NCBI RefSeq assembly: GCF_016086655.4
Contig: NC_052144.2
Span: 31,651,896 to 31,715,895, forward strand
Source: Lepeophtheirus salmonis
Taxonomy: Eukaryota; Arthropoda; Copepoda; Siphonostomatoida; Caligidae
Length of the DNA: 64,000 bases
Direction of reading: 5' to 3'
Each line of letters begins with the position of its first letter. Positions within the stretch are counted from its first letter, which is position 1. The translations under genes and the position numbers were made by a program. The notes under the pieces were generated by a model. It worked only from the letters and a program-made list of their open reading frames with translations, was not told the DNA's origin and ran no database searches. This document shows positions 11,171 through 23,867 of the stretch, in pieces.

Positions 11171-13689
11171 TCAATTACATGACACCTTTATAATGAATAA
11201 TAAAAATGGATACTTCTAAAGAACCAGTTACATCAGGACAGGAAATTTTTTGAGTGTCTTGCAAAGTATAATACCTGATTTAAGCATTGACAGAAAGAAA
11301 CAGAAATCACAATAGATGTTTATGTTGTTGAGGTAACGCCATTTTGAAGAATTCATTTTGTCATAAATCTATTTAGAGCAATTCTACTAATCATTTTTTA
11401 TTCCAATTTGTGAGTTTGGCTCTCATAACCTCTTTTTTTCAGTTTTAGATAATATTTAATCTGTAGCAAAATATATATATATATCAATTTTTTTTATTCA
11501 TTGTCTGGAATGGAATGTCAATTTAAATAATATTATCTTTGATAGATCTAGTAAAACTTTTCTTTAAACTATATTTTATAGCAATGATAAAACCTTTGGT
11601 AAATAAAATCTAATATTCCCGATATTAGTAATTACTTCAGGACATCATATTATTTTTTTAGTTGCATAAATTATTTTTACATATGATTGAAAAAAAAAAA
11701 TATAGCCTCATATTCTTACCTTCAATTTATTTAGTTCTACTAACAGGTGTGTATAATAAAATTTTATACTGAATAATAAAAAAGTCCTGAAGGTTGAAAG
11801 ACAAGATTTTTAATTAAATTTTGATTTCTACATGGTAGATATTTAAAAAAAAAATTAATCCATTGTTTATTTATTTATAATAAGTTAAAAACATTTGTTG
11901 TCCCTTGGACTTATTTCAGTACATTTTTAGAATACAATACAAAACAAAGTAGTTTTTAACTGATATGGAAAAAAAATACCATTCAATTTTCTAAACAAAT
12001 TGTTCAAATCAGTCAAATAAAAAGTTAATAAAATATCTAAATTAAGTGTATAATTTACTTTAATAATCTGAAGAAGGCAGTCTGCCAAAAAAGATATGAC
12101 TTTATATGTAATTTAACTCATTTTTAAAGGCTTTTAAAGATATAATGCATGGCCTGTTTTATGAGATATAAAAGAAAATATTTAAGAAAGGTAATGAGTG
12201 AGTTGTTGCATTCATGTTAATGGAGTATCAATAATAACGTAGGGGAACAAATAGGGGAAAATTTTGTAGAAAGGAATTGAGGACAATACTCGAATTTATC
12301 TATTAGCGCAGACTCCAAAACTGATATCAGTTGTTCTCTTAATCATCTGACTTCTGATTTATTTGAAATTATAGTAATTCGGGACTGTTATTATTCAGAG
12401 ACATTTTTTTATCCTTAAAACAGCCACCACATTTAAAAAAGGATTAATATAACTTATACCAAAGTGTTTTTATTGATTATGTATCTTGTTTTGAATTCGA
12501 TGTATTTCCATTTTTAGGCTGAAAAATGATAAAAAACGACATACTTTTTTATACCCTTATAACTTAATCATAATATATAGTGATGAGGAATATCAGAGCT
12601 TATATAATAGAAAAATATTTTATGGATAATTTACAAGAAATCTATTTAAAATATGCATATCCAAAGATTAAAGAGGATTGTACGATCTTACAAAGCTTTT
12701 GAAAATAAATAATCTTACTATGGAGACTGTTGGTACTTTTAATGGTGAATTGCTTGTTACATTTTATTCATATTTTCTCTTGTTTTGGTTTTTGATATAT
12801 ACTTTTATGTGTCTTCCGAATTCTGTATGTTGACAGATTTTATTAAGATGTTTTTGCTTTGTAATATTTGTAAAATGATTAGATAGGTTTCTTCAGGAGA
12901 TGGCTAAAAACTAAAATGTTTTTTTATGTTATTTTTTACGTGATTCATTTTAATTCATTTATTCATTCTTGTGCCGTTTGTGCATATAAAATGAAAAACA
13001 CAGTAATAATAAAAATATATTTAAACCATAGATTAACATGGTAACTATGACAAATTAAATCAATGGTTGAGAGTAAAGCAACCGAGATGTCATGACGCCC
13101 CATTAAATTATCTGACAGCTGTTTTGAGATGAAGTAAATAAACACGAGTGTCACTCCGTATCGATTAAGGACATTACTACACTACTCCGTTTTCGATCCT
13201 CAATTCATATTTCAGTCCAACAAACTGAAAGCAAAACTTTGCAAATCCATGAAATATATTTGTTAATAACTATCTAAATAATTATTTAACATTTCGATGG
13301 TATTTGTTTACTTATCAATATTATAATTAATCAAATTCAGTTCTAGTTTACGTCATAAATGTAATACAGTATAAATTTTAGATCAGTTTCAATAACCTTG
13401 GATTATTACATCATATCAAGGAACTCACATGAACTTCAACTTATTATTATTGAGTGCATCAATCAAAAATGGAAAGTTATATCATTTTTATATAGATTCC
13501 GGAAATAATCTCCACTTTGAAATCATTTATAAATATAAAATGAAACGCTAATACTCAATGATAAACAAATCCTATAAACGGCGTTACCTCACTTATTTAA
13601 AACTTGTAAACTATTTTGTGGTTAACTGTCGATTTTTCTATTTCTTTTACCCAAATTATTGGTTTAAATGTTGATTTATTGAATTACAA
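11171..13689. other. No gene seen
   Basis: AT-rich intron sequence with poly(A)/poly(T) runs. Two short matching boxes, GAGGTAACGCC at 11331 and its reverse complement near 13579, face each other 2.2 kb apart, but they are too short to call an element. Confidence 0.4.
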
Positions 13690-13830
13690 TTAACTATTGT
13701 TATTCTATGAATAATTCCCAAAAAGTATTCATTAATATTTCCATAGTTGTGAAGAATTCTTTGACTACCAACTGACTTTGGAACTTTTTTCCTTTAAAAA
13801 AAAAAGGAAATTTTACTAGATACAATAAAA
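13690..13830. repeat. Dispersed repeat C, copy 1
   Basis: It shares 'gaataattcc', 'actaccaactga.tttgg' and 'ctagatacaataaaa' in the same order with 56875-56972, which sits immediately left of repeat B copy 2. It may belong to a larger B-associated element. Confidence 0.4.
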
Positions 13831-16169
13831 GTAACAATGTCTTAAAATTGATTGATTTATTCTCGAGAATAGAGAGATAATTATTATCAGTGGCTAATCT
13901 TTCTTTGAAGTATATTTATGTGTGTATGTTCTAAAATATACCATATGTCCATGTAAATATGAGATTTTTTTGATATATTTTACAAATTCATTTTTTCACT
14001 TCCAGGATTACTACTGGTTATCAACTAAGATATGAGTTCTCAACCATTTGTAGATAAAACCACTAATGGGATCGTCAAAACATTTCCGAAGCAAATATTT
14101 CCAAATAAATTATTAAAAAATCCAACATGTTTATACAACAAATGATAAAATGGACTGTAGATATGTGTTATGCCAATATCAGCTGCAATGACCAAAGTGC
14201 ATATTCTGCTTACACTTTTATACTTGGTCTTGCTTTTGTGAAATAATAGGACTAAGTCGGGATATGCCTACATCCAGAGTAGCATTCAAACTTGTTTTTA
14301 GCTTGTTCCTTGCCTTTTACTTTGTATCATATTTTTTCAATTATACAAGACCCGTGTCTCAGCCTCCTTTACTATGCCTTTTTTAAAATTTATTGTTTAC
14401 AGCAGTTGATATTTTATCTCCTTTAAGTTTTACATATTCACTTTACTATATAACAATAAAAGAATAATCTAGCAACAATATCTCCTTGGCACGCTAATTG
14501 AGAATCCTAAACTAAGATAAACTTTTGACGTCTATGTTTGCCATGAAGTGTTTTAGAAAATATATAATTTAAAAAAAAGCAATTCACTGAAGTAACCCCG
14601 TGATTGATGCATAATTTCAGATATAAAAACTAAGTTTTATATTAGACAAATTTTAAAACTCTTTATATATTTTATCTAATGCCTATAAAATCCAACGAAC
14701 GTAAGTATTTTTATTACTACAAATTTTTGTGACTGACTATTAAAAAATGAATTACGTGAATGCACTCATTAAATTTTCCGATCAAGATTTTAGTACTTAC
14801 GTAATACAACTTGTTAGATTTGTGCGACATATTTTGATCTACAACCTTACTTCCAGTATCAAAATTACAGATTACTTTTTCTAGTACATAAGAGACGAAC
14901 TAAATAATTCAATCTACTAAGGCTCAGAATCATACCCTTCTGAAATAATAATTTACATTCTTAGGAAAAAAAATGTAATTTTTTTTTTTAAACCGATAAC
15001 TTTTAGATTTTTTTTTTGAGTAAATGCTTATAAATAAACAATAACGAAATAAAGTGACAAATTTATGTGTGTTTCCAACTACTTTCTATGGCAAAACTTT
15101 TATCCTTTTTCTATGTAAAAGAAAAAAAAAATACTTCAAAACTCATACATATATATAAATATAAACCTTGCCTTTTAAAGACTTACATAAGCAAAAATAA
15201 ATAAATAAGAACTTTTTGTATTTTTTGTTTGGTTGATAAAAATAGAGATATATTTTTGATAAAAATGATTATAGTTATTAGATACATAAAGCATATAAAG
15301 AATACAAGCTTCGTATTCAAATATTCTTCATCAAAATATAGATAGGTAGGTAGTACATAATATGGAAATATAAGTTTGTTGAAAAAGACATGTTAAAATG
15401 GCTGAATTAGCAAAAACATTTAGTCATGCTTTTTAACAAAATATATAAGAGATACAACATTTTATATATATGACAAAAAATTGCTGAATAATCTCTTTAA
15501 TTTTGCTTTTAATTACTCAATAAATGATTATATATATAAATCTGTTGTGTACAAGTTGCAACTTATATAAGAAAGTTGTACAAGTTACAATATCTACGTT
15601 TTTAAGAAAAAAGAGATTGATCTATTATTCAAATCAAATTTTTTTGGGAAAGGCATTCTAAATTTTTTTTTAATCCAAGATAACTACACCTGAGCGAATA
15701 TGTATTAAATAAATATGGTAACCCTGATTCCTGATAGACATCATATCAATTGTCCATATTTTAATTTTTCAAAGAGGGGTGGAGTCATCAATCATCATAT
15801 TTATATTTATTTAAAATGGCATAGAATGAGGTTTCCTTGACCAGATTTTTGAAATGATGACGACAACTTAAAAAAATTACTATGAAAATTACCAATATAT
15901 ATTTAAGTACTCTAAGCTTGCAGAAATTTTCCCTATTTTAAATTTCCTAATTTTTCCTTTAAACACAAGATATCACGTCTACCGAAAAAAAAGACAAAAA
16001 AAAAAAATATATATATTATTTTCCCAATGAGCTACCTCGTTTGAAATCTGCAAAGGTGTTAAATAGTCTGATGGGTTTACACCCATTAAGTTAATATAAA
16101 CAAATGTACATTATACTATTATAATTCTTACATATGACCTAACAACTGTCTTCGATGTCAATATATACA
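13831..16169. other. No gene seen
   Basis: AT-rich intron sequence with several short AT microsatellite runs (15140s, 15460s, 16008-16020). No protein or RNA gene recognised. Confidence 0.4.
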
Positions 16170-16815
16170 CCGAGTGGTCCATTAAAATCTGAACACTTTG
16201 AAAATTTAACCTCAACGGGATATAATTTATTAATTAACAATAGAATTTCAACAAAATTGATACTATAAATAGACATGTTTCAGAGCTCTCTTAATAATTA
16301 ATGCAACCATACTTAGTGCTTCCAGGCGGCAGCCAACGGCCTTGCACCTACTGAAGATGTAGTCCTCTGTCATGGCGTCCCAGTGCTTACTGAAAGTGGT
16401 TTTGATGGCCTTAGTGTTTGGATGATGGACAGTGCAGGCCTTTCCCTCGACATGCACCCAAAAGGTGTAGTCGAGGGACTTAAAGGAATTGGACTAGACT
16501 GTTTTCTTTAACTCCTCCGAATCCAGTTTGGCCTTTTTGACATAAACCTTCTTCCTTTTCAACGTTTCGAACTTGTTGACGATGTAGAAGATGTTCCTGG
16601 AGACGCCCAACTGCTAGGAGTATGCGAATAGAATTTCATTTATCAAGTTCAAGTGCCCTTTTCTAGACTTGTACGTAAGCTAGAGAGCTCAAGTTTGTTC
16701 TGTTTTATGACTAATTGTGCTATAATATGTCAAGATATGAATTAATTTCAATAACCTTAACCTTTATTCATTATTGAATTAGCAAGTGTTCAGATTTCAA
16801 TGAACCACCCGGTAA
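16170..16815 (-). mobile_element. Internally deleted Tc1-like element with terminal inverted repeats
   Basis: The left end reads 'gtggtccattaaaatctgaa' and continues 'cactttg'. The right end, in reverse complement, reads 'gtggttcattgaaatctgaa' and continues 'cacttg'. This gives a TIR of roughly 26 bp over about 645 bp. The interior holds a minus-strand transposase relic, described separately. The element at 59.7-61.0 kb has the same kind of ends, so the two belong to one family. No TA duplication could be fixed confidently. Confidence 0.7.
16263..16640 (-). pseudogene. Tc1-like transposase relic lacking the catalytic core
   Basis: Read on the minus strand, the N-terminal DNA-binding part gives KKVYVKKAKLDSEELKKTV. 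It then passes almost directly to the C-terminal end of the transposase: LDYTFWVHVEGKACTVHH, then HWDAMTEDYI and CRLEAL. The whole DDE catalytic region between the helix-turn-helix and the 'LDY..W..VEGKA' block is missing. The element is therefore a deletion derivative that could only have moved with transposase supplied in trans. A stop just upstream (AYS*QLGVSR) shows further decay. Confidence 0.72.
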
Positions 16816-16830
16816 GGTACATTTTCTTAT

Positions 16831-16921
16831 GTTGGAATAACTACAATTGAACCTACACAGATTGAGTGAAAGATAATCATTTCTCCTGAGTGTGTTGCCA
16901 ATTGAGCTATGTTGCTCCAAC
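16831..16921 (-). tRNA. tRNA-like remnant or SINE head (degenerate)
   Basis: On the minus strand the 91-nt segment begins GTTGGAG and ends TTCCAAC, which can pair as a 7-bp acceptor stem (one G-T). Between them lie TAGCTCAATTGGCA, close to a box A, and GGTTCAATTG, close to a box B. A 5-nt surplus precedes the D-arm, the D-stem and T-stem do not pair well, and no clear anticodon stem was found. It is more likely a tRNA pseudogene or a tRNA-derived SINE head than a working tRNA. Confidence 0.35.
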
Positions 16922-16984
16922 CGTCGCATTACACTTTATTCAACTACATTATCAGTCATTTAAATTAGCAATTATTGATTGATC

Positions 16985-17150
16985 CTCACATAATTTCATT
17001 TTGATTTTTTTTAATGTTCCTTTAATTGGTTAGATGGAGTTGTACTGATTAAGTATAGTAAACATTATGGTATTACATTTACTCCATTTAACATAGGAAT
17101 CTTTTGGTGAAATCTATATACAAAAAGTATATTTCTTTCTCTAGGAATGA
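16985..17150. repeat. Dispersed repeat D, copy 1
   Basis: It aligns in the same orientation with 37510-37680. Shared blocks are 'atggagttgtactgattaag' (with 1-2 changes), 'tatta..catttactccat', 'ggaatctt.tggtga' and 'tttctctag'. In the second copy the match ends close to where the mariner relic begins. Confidence 0.6.
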
Positions 17151-18207
17151 CCAAAACGCAAACTTACACATATTCAATCGAAGAAAATAACTTTTCCGCG
17201 AGCGTTTTCCATGATCTACGGCGATTCCATTTTCCTTTTTATTTATTAAAATTAGACATTATTATGTTTGTACCAGTAATCTAACTGTGCGCATTTGAAC
17301 TATATAATGTCCCAATGAATACTTATTTATTCGTAGTTGTCATCAAAATAGTCAAAAATTACACCATTAATATTATGTTATATTAACACTCCAAAAATAA
17401 TTCAATTATTATTTAATATTTATCTCAAGTCTACTCTAAATTCTGCATCTCATTTTAGTTGCAATTTGTACCCAATAGCATCTTGTACACAATATATATA
17501 CACGTATAAGAAAATGGAGTCAATTGCATTATTGGTATTTGGTACATAAGTATTTTTATTCGTAAAAATGACGTCATGAATCATTAAATACATCATTACT
17601 ATTAATAATAAGAAATTTATATACATATATAACATATTTACAGTTTTTAATTAAGTTTGAAAATATGAAAACCTTATATTCTTATATTTTCGTAAATATA
17701 GAAAAAATAAAATATATCAAATAATATTTACCTATACGAGTATATACATGTATAACTCTGATCCTTCCAAAGGTATTAATATATACCCTAATCCTTTTCT
17801 TTTGATTCTTTAAAATCCAGGGCTTTTAAAGTATATACATGGGTATATATAGGTATAAGAAAAAAGAGGAGGAAATGGTCTTATTATAACTTACATACAT
17901 ACATATACCTTGTGTAAAGAAACAGGTTACTTTACTTCCAAGAATAAAAAGCAACAAATTATTTTAACAAAAAATAACAGATGTCCGTTTGTATGTGATT
18001 TATTCTAATACTACATACCTATTTCATAAAAAGAGAGGCAATATAGAAAGAGATAATTGTATAGCCAAAATACCATATGTTTTATTAACGGGTTATGCAC
18101 TTAACTTAAAAAAACAACAACATACATGTACCAAATAAATTATGTATTATTGATTAGTTAGACTGTTAAGAGGGTTAAAACTAGTCACTGTCAGTATATT
18201 TAGAAAC

Positions 18208-18930
18208 TGAAAAGTCTCATGGTTACCCTGAAAATTACATAAAATAATGTATGAGGGGAGAGTACCCTAGCTGTCATGATGTTTTACATCCAAGCAGCTA
18301 TAAAAGGAAGGAAAATTGCAATAATCCCACTTCGTATCTAGCAAGTTTATATGTTGGAAGGAATTTCTCGGATGTCAATCCTCTATTCTACTTTGAATTC
18401 AAATAGGACTTAAACCATGTAAATTTTCCTTAACAATATTTTAGTAGAATATGTTTAGAAAAGTAGCAAAAACCAATATCCATGTGGGTACAAGAACCGA
18501 TACGAAAATGAAACACTTATAAACAAAGATGTAGATCTGGTGTGTTTTTTACCTGACCCGTTAATTTGTAATTGTTAGTATAAATAAGTAATTTTATTTT
18601 CCTAAGCAGCGTTAATTATTATTTTATTCCTGAGTAGTAAACATGCTTTCCTTTGGATAAATAGATTCAATTATATTCAAGCCATGTTTGCTTTTAAAAG
18701 AGCGTAAACTTGAGGATTGGTTGCAGTGTTATAATTGTAAGTCCTTGTTGGACACAGAGTAGAATTGGGGATCGAGATATGAGTAATTCTCGTAAATATC
18801 CTTTTGTCCTTCCTCCTTTATGATTGTTGATTCTAGCTGATTTAAAAAAACGCCATAAACATTATTCTTTCTCTCCTTCAAAACATTCTTCAAATTGTCA
18901 GGGTTACCACGTTGATATTCGGGTTCTTTT
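18208..18930. repeat. F1 repeat family: head-to-head inverted pair
   Basis: 18208-18420 is a reverse-complement copy of the right half of family F1 ('ggttaccctgaaaatt' ... 'tcaatcctctattctacttt' ... 'aggactta'). 18540-18930 is a direct copy ('acctgacccgttaatttg' ... 'aagtccttgttggacacaga' ... 'aaattgtcagggttacca'). The two could fold on each other with arms of about 210 bp. Either two copies inserted head to head, or F1 elements can be long inverted-repeat units. Confidence 0.6.
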
Positions 18931-19703
18931 TTATAACATGCCTATTCTACACTAGATTTTTATCATTGCTTATAAATAAATAATATATTAGATGGTATTT
19001 GGACTCTATTTACTCCTTTCAATCGTTTTATAACTAGCTTTTTTATTCCAGATAACTCTAAACAAAAGTCCCCATAGAAAACACTTTTCTGATTCTTGGA
19101 AGAGTAATTCTCAAACTAAGGATGGACAACAGAATACAAAATTTCCGACACGTAATTTTCCTTTTTCATACGAATGGATTTTTGTATCCCTATTTAAGTC
19201 TTTTGATCGGATTAAACTGGGATTTAGTTTCAACCAAATTGGTGTGGCTCTGAAAAATTTAGTGCAAATTCTACAACTTTTAAAACCCTGTATATGGTTA
19301 TAAAACAATATTTATCACACATGAATGGTTAATTTGATAAACTATACTCCACTTAATATTAATCGTCTTCCAAATCACAGGAAGTGGTTCAAAATTCAAT
19401 AACAATTAATTAAAGCTTTCTAGTTTTTAATCAAAATACCTTTATCTAGCTGTTAATGTAACTGCAACACGTCTTTAGTTAGATTATAAAATGCAAAGTA
19501 TAATATACATATTTACATAAAGAATCTCTTTCAAAATAAATTGATAATTTTACTATGATCGTATAAATATGACATTTTTTAATACAACAAATCTCATAAG
19601 AGAAAAGAAATGGTTTTATATGTATGTAACTATGTGCTCTACCATAAAATCCTATAAATAAACCATAAAACTTTTATGTTGTATATGATCTATATATATA
19701 TAT

Positions 19704-20397
19704 ACTAGGGTGGTCCTTAAAAATCAATCTTGTAAATTTATTTTTTTGACTCTTCCATTTTGTTCCCTTCATAATAAAACTTCGCTCTGCAAAATATTTT
19801 TGACTTTAATTAATACTTAAATTGGGTAATCGCTTCTTATATTTTGATCTTGTATTATGAAAATGAAAACAAATTCTTCAGAGTGTGGACGAAAATTTTT
19901 GGTGGTATAAATAAATTAAAAAAAATGTCATTTTTATGGAATCAGGAAAAGACATCTAAAAGAAAAAAAAAATTGGTGATATGTTTAAATACTATATTTG
20001 TTATTCCATATCTCCTCATTAATAAGCAATAACAGTTTCGACACGTCGGTGAACAGATTGACAGCTCTTAACGATGAATGTCCATGCTGCACCACTCTGT
20101 CATGATGGTAGTTAGAAACAAATACAAATTTGCTGCAGACGTTCTTCTCCACGACTCCACGGTTACGTAGTGTTTCTAGTTTCAATATTCAATCCTTTTA
20201 TACATCAATTAGATCATTTTAAATTTATTTTATTACAAAGTACTTTATCTACACAACGACCTATTATTTTCTGCACTTTTCTCTTCTCGGTGGTTGATGA
20301 ATTTAGTGCATGAATATATTTTGAGTATTAGATCCGATTCTAAGGATGAAGTTATGATACTAAAACAGTGAATTTGTAAGCACACAACCCACCCTAA
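19704..20397. mobile_element. Possible inverted-repeat element with TAGGGTGG ends (weak)
   Basis: The left side has 'ctagggtggtcc' and the right side 'ggttgtgtg' preceded by TAGGGTGG in reverse complement, so only about 8 bp is certain. The interior contains a minus-strand open frame of 66 residues (19985-20185) with better composition than its surroundings (NRGVVEKNVCSKF, VVQHGHSSLRAV), not recognised. It may be a small non-autonomous DNA element. Confidence 0.25.
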
Positions 20398-20945
20398 TAT
20401 TTATATACAAAATTATGTTGTACTCTTACCAAACCTAAACTAATATACAAAATAGAACATCTATAACCATTTCAAGTAAATTATGTACATACATACCCTA
20501 ATAATAGTTAATTAAATATATATTTTTAAAGTCTATTTCTCTCCCATCCTTTTTTTTTGTTGAAATAATGATAAAATAGCATCAAATTTTCCATCTATGT
20601 ATAGCCAGACAAATAAAAAAAAACTGCATATCCAAGTTAACCTATAAAAACTCACTATTTGATATTTAAATTATTTAAAAAAAATAATAAAGATTTAAAT
20701 TAATGGTTATCTTTCATGTTTGAACATTTTGAGTATCCTGTACATATAGATATTGTACAGGGTACGTTATTATAAAATACAGTTTTTTAAATGTATAATT
20801 CCTTACATCTCATGAAAGATGAAAAAAAAAAATACAATTTTATTCATGTCATATTTTTGGTTTCTAATTATTTTTCTTTAATGTAAGATTTACATATTCA
20901 TCTCATTTACAAAAAGAATTGGGTAGAAATTGCTTGAGGTCAGCC

Positions 20946-21442
20946 TCACTTTTTTGAGGAAAGCACTGATCTATAATAAATTATAATTGAATATTGAGTT
21001 TGGGAGGTACAAGGTGTGTGATAAGAGATTCTCATTTCGTGTAAGATGTATGTAGGATGTTGGGATAGATTTATCCTTTTGTTTAAAATTTTGTGGAGCG
21101 TAATACCATCTTTAATGGTACGTCCATGACATAGAGGGAGTAGGCAAAGTATTTTGCGTTTTCTTGTATATTTATCAGTATCTTCCAATGAAGGAAACGT
21201 CGATCAACATTTGAAATATAGGCAAATATTTCATAAACAATTGCGTCCATTATAAGTCTTGTATTTAAGGTTGGGGGATGAGTTAAGGTACCCCAGAATT
21301 TGAGATATAATCTAGAACCTTTATTTTGATTTAATAAAAATATATTGGCTCCAATCAGCTCTTTACATAAAATATATACATTTGTCATTATTTTATTGTC
21401 ACAATCAATTTTGGCTTCTTCAAGTGCAATTTGTAGCGCCAC
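20946..21442 (-). pseudogene. Possible PIF/Harbinger (HARBI1-like) transposase relic
   Basis: A 119-residue minus-strand open frame ends in a stretch IMDAIVYEIFAYISNVDRR, then LHWKILINIQENAKYFAYS, then MDVPLKMV. Helix spacing and the 'YA.A.....PL' block resemble the segment of harbinger-type transposases just before the first catalytic GF.DGT motif. A second overlapping frame (20946-21188) continues it with a frameshift. The GF.DGT motif itself is not seen and no terminal repeats were found. The match is by eye to a remembered consensus, and an unrelated relic remains possible. Confidence 0.33.
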
Positions 21443-22222
21443 TTAAGGTTAATTAGAATAATTTGCTGAGATAAAATTAACGATAATTCGTTGAAGAATA
21501 CAAATTTTATCCATGCTCAATTTTGAGGAAAATCACGATAGTTTGCCTTGGTGTTGACGGGCCACAAACATATTTATAATATTGATACATATCTATATAA
21601 ATGTAGATATTTAGTTTATTACGAGACAAAAAGAAACCTTGCACCTCTATTTTAAGTATTTTAAAATGAGTGTTAAAATACAAAATAATAAATCCGATAA
21701 TGGAAGGCGTGTAGTTTAAGAAGCATTACAAGCTTTTTAATCTCTTATTCAATACATCATTTGAATTGTGTATCCTCCTAAATAAATGGAATATGTTTTT
21801 TTTTTAAATTGTAATAAGTATACCTCTATATACAAGATATTTATTTAAGTAAAACAAAAATTATATTTTATTCTGCATAAGCGAATGAATAAAACAAATT
21901 TTCCCGGGCTTTAAAGTTCTAACGCGGCAACAGTGTGTTGGAAGTCAAAACTTTTAGTTAAAACTATAATACTGTGACTCTCAGCTCTCGATCAATATAC
22001 AGACATAAATTACACGTTTTCTTAACATTATATAGAACAGTAACAATAAAGAAACTAGTCTCACATATAACAAGATTAAAAGGTAAGTATTCCCATATAG
22101 TCGGTTATTTAAGACTCTGGTTCAATCTAAAGACCGAAACAGTTGATTTAAACTGATTGAACCATGAACAACTGATTATTTTAACCAGTCATATTCAGAA
22201 TATATATTCTAGGGAAGTATAA

Positions 22223-22287
22223 CTGATGATGTAGTAAAACTGTATAGTCCATCAGTGATGGACTATACACTTTTACTACATCACCAG
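22223..22287. repeat. Near-perfect 32-bp palindrome (hairpin)
   Basis: Arms 22223-22254 and 22256-22287 are reverse complements at 30 of 32 positions around a single central base at 22255. The arms begin from the centre 'tgatggactatac' and reach 'tactacatca'. On the minus strand one arm is the end of an open frame (AGDVVKVYSPSL at 22181-22363), so it looks like a short sequence duplicated in inverted orientation. Confidence 0.85.
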
Positions 22288-22429
22288 CAGTGTCAAGATG
22301 TTCATTCAGGCTCTCCAGTAAATCAGTATCTCTTTCAAGTCGCCCACCATACATTTGCGGCATTCAAGTGAATAAGCTGATTTTGTATGTAACCTAAGTA
22401 ATCTGTTAAGATTATTATGTTAGGCCTAT

Positions 22430-22800
22430 GCATATAAAATTATCATGCCCAAGAAGGCGTTTCCTGCCCTCAACACAACCTACAGAATTGGAAATTGGGT
22501 AGAGACACAGGACAGAGCACCGTGCTACACATCCAAGGTCACCTAAAAGTATTTGAAAACACATAAGGGACGAATTGATTTAGTTCCAAGGAGATGTGAC
22601 CTCCCAACTCCTCCAACCTGAACCCACTTGACTACTACTTGTGGCACAGCGTAGAGAAAAAGGCCAACGCCCACTACCACAGTTGCGTGGAGGTCATGAA
22701 TGCCAAGGTGGAGGAGGAATGGTCTAACATTCGGGGAGACACCCTCAGGAAAGTTTGTAGTAAGTTTCGAATCCGCTTGGAGCTCTGAACTGTGGCAGAG
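22430..22800 (+). pseudogene. Tc1-like transposase relic, C-terminal half
   Basis: Plus-strand frames with several shifts give VETQDRAPCYTSK, which corresponds to the QDGAP.H block carrying the second catalytic Asp. Next comes NLNPLDYYLWHSVEKKANA, matching the S.D.NPLDY..W block with the third acidic residue. The tail CVEVMNAKVEEEWSNI and KVCSKFRIRLE is the usual transposase end. The first catalytic Asp and the DNA-binding part are not visible to the left. Composition is clearly richer in G+C than the surroundings, as expected for a former coding region. Inactive. Confidence 0.7.
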
Positions 22801-23054
22801 GGATAATTTTTGAAAAATAATAAAAATTAAAATATCTTTCATCTCTTTTAGTATAATTTTTTTTGTATTATTATACCAAGCTTAATATTTATCTTTCTTT
22901 CGAATAAAGTAAAAAGTGTTCAAGGAGTTAGGACGCATACATTATACTTAAAGGTAAAGCGTACACTTAAAAAAAAATCTTTTACAGTTCTGTGTTTACA
23001 ACGTTCCAAACTGGAAGTAAAAAAATAGAAAATTTGATACATTCTTCAGTATCA

Positions 23055-23300
23055 CTACGAACTAAGATGAAAAGAAGGTGTAGGTGGCCGGTTTTTTTTC
23101 TGTTTATGGACCCAATACAGTATCGAACAGCAAACTGATGGTTCCGACGATTCCGTTCTAGTAATATGTAGATCTAAAACGTGGATAAAATAATAAAAAT
23201 CGTCGAGTTGGATCGGAATGTGAGCACTTATTCTATTGTCAAGGAACTGAAAATTAGGCAAAAAACTGTTTTGAACAATTTAAATCGAAACATCCTAACT
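23055..23300 (+). pseudogene. mariner-family transposase relic, N-terminal DNA-binding part
   Basis: A plus-strand frame from 23181 reads VDKIIKIVELDRNVSTYSI and then VKELKIRQKTVLNNLNR. This is the second helix-turn-helix of mariner transposases (recalled consensus: I.E.VE.D...STYSIA.ELKI..KTVLNHL). Upstream frames give WFRRFRS, the end of the first helix-turn-helix. The protein stops there and no DDD catalytic part follows. It is a 5' fragment only. Confidence 0.65.
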
Positions 23301-23867
23301 TTTTTACTTTTATTGTCAAAATTATACGGAAAAAACGCTCATAACTTTTTAATTTACCTACTTTCACTCATATTCCGTTCCTTCAAGATGATCCCATCTC
23401 TAAATGTTTGAATACATTCATTCTTGTGCTCTTGCTCTAAAATTATACTATATTCTAACCAAAAAACTTGGAACACAACTTTTTCTCCAACAATTTAAAT
23501 TTTTATTCTCCTCTTAAAGTCATAAATTACTTTTCTTTGTTAGTGCTGTAAAAAAAAAGTTCATAAAGATGTGCGTAAAATAATAATACCATTTCAGTTG
23601 GTAATCTGCATAACTCACCTACTCAGTAGAGTTGTAAATAATAAACATTATTCGTAGAAAAAAACCTCATGATTATGTAACATACGATTTGAAATTATGA
23701 GGTCACTTCACTTTTTTTCCCCCGCTTAGAACTTCCCATTCGACCAAGTAAGTGTGTCATGCAAATTGCTAACTGAAATTTGTTTACAGCTCTAATTACA
23801 CTTCATTCTATTGAAAAACCTGTCCTGATGAAGGTTTAAGATTAATAAAGAGCAATGACGTACATTT

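Noticed and set aside
11331..13590. GAGGTAACGCC boxes facing each other as ends of a 2.2-kb transposon
   Set aside because: Only about 11 bp match, there is no coding relic between them and no target duplication.
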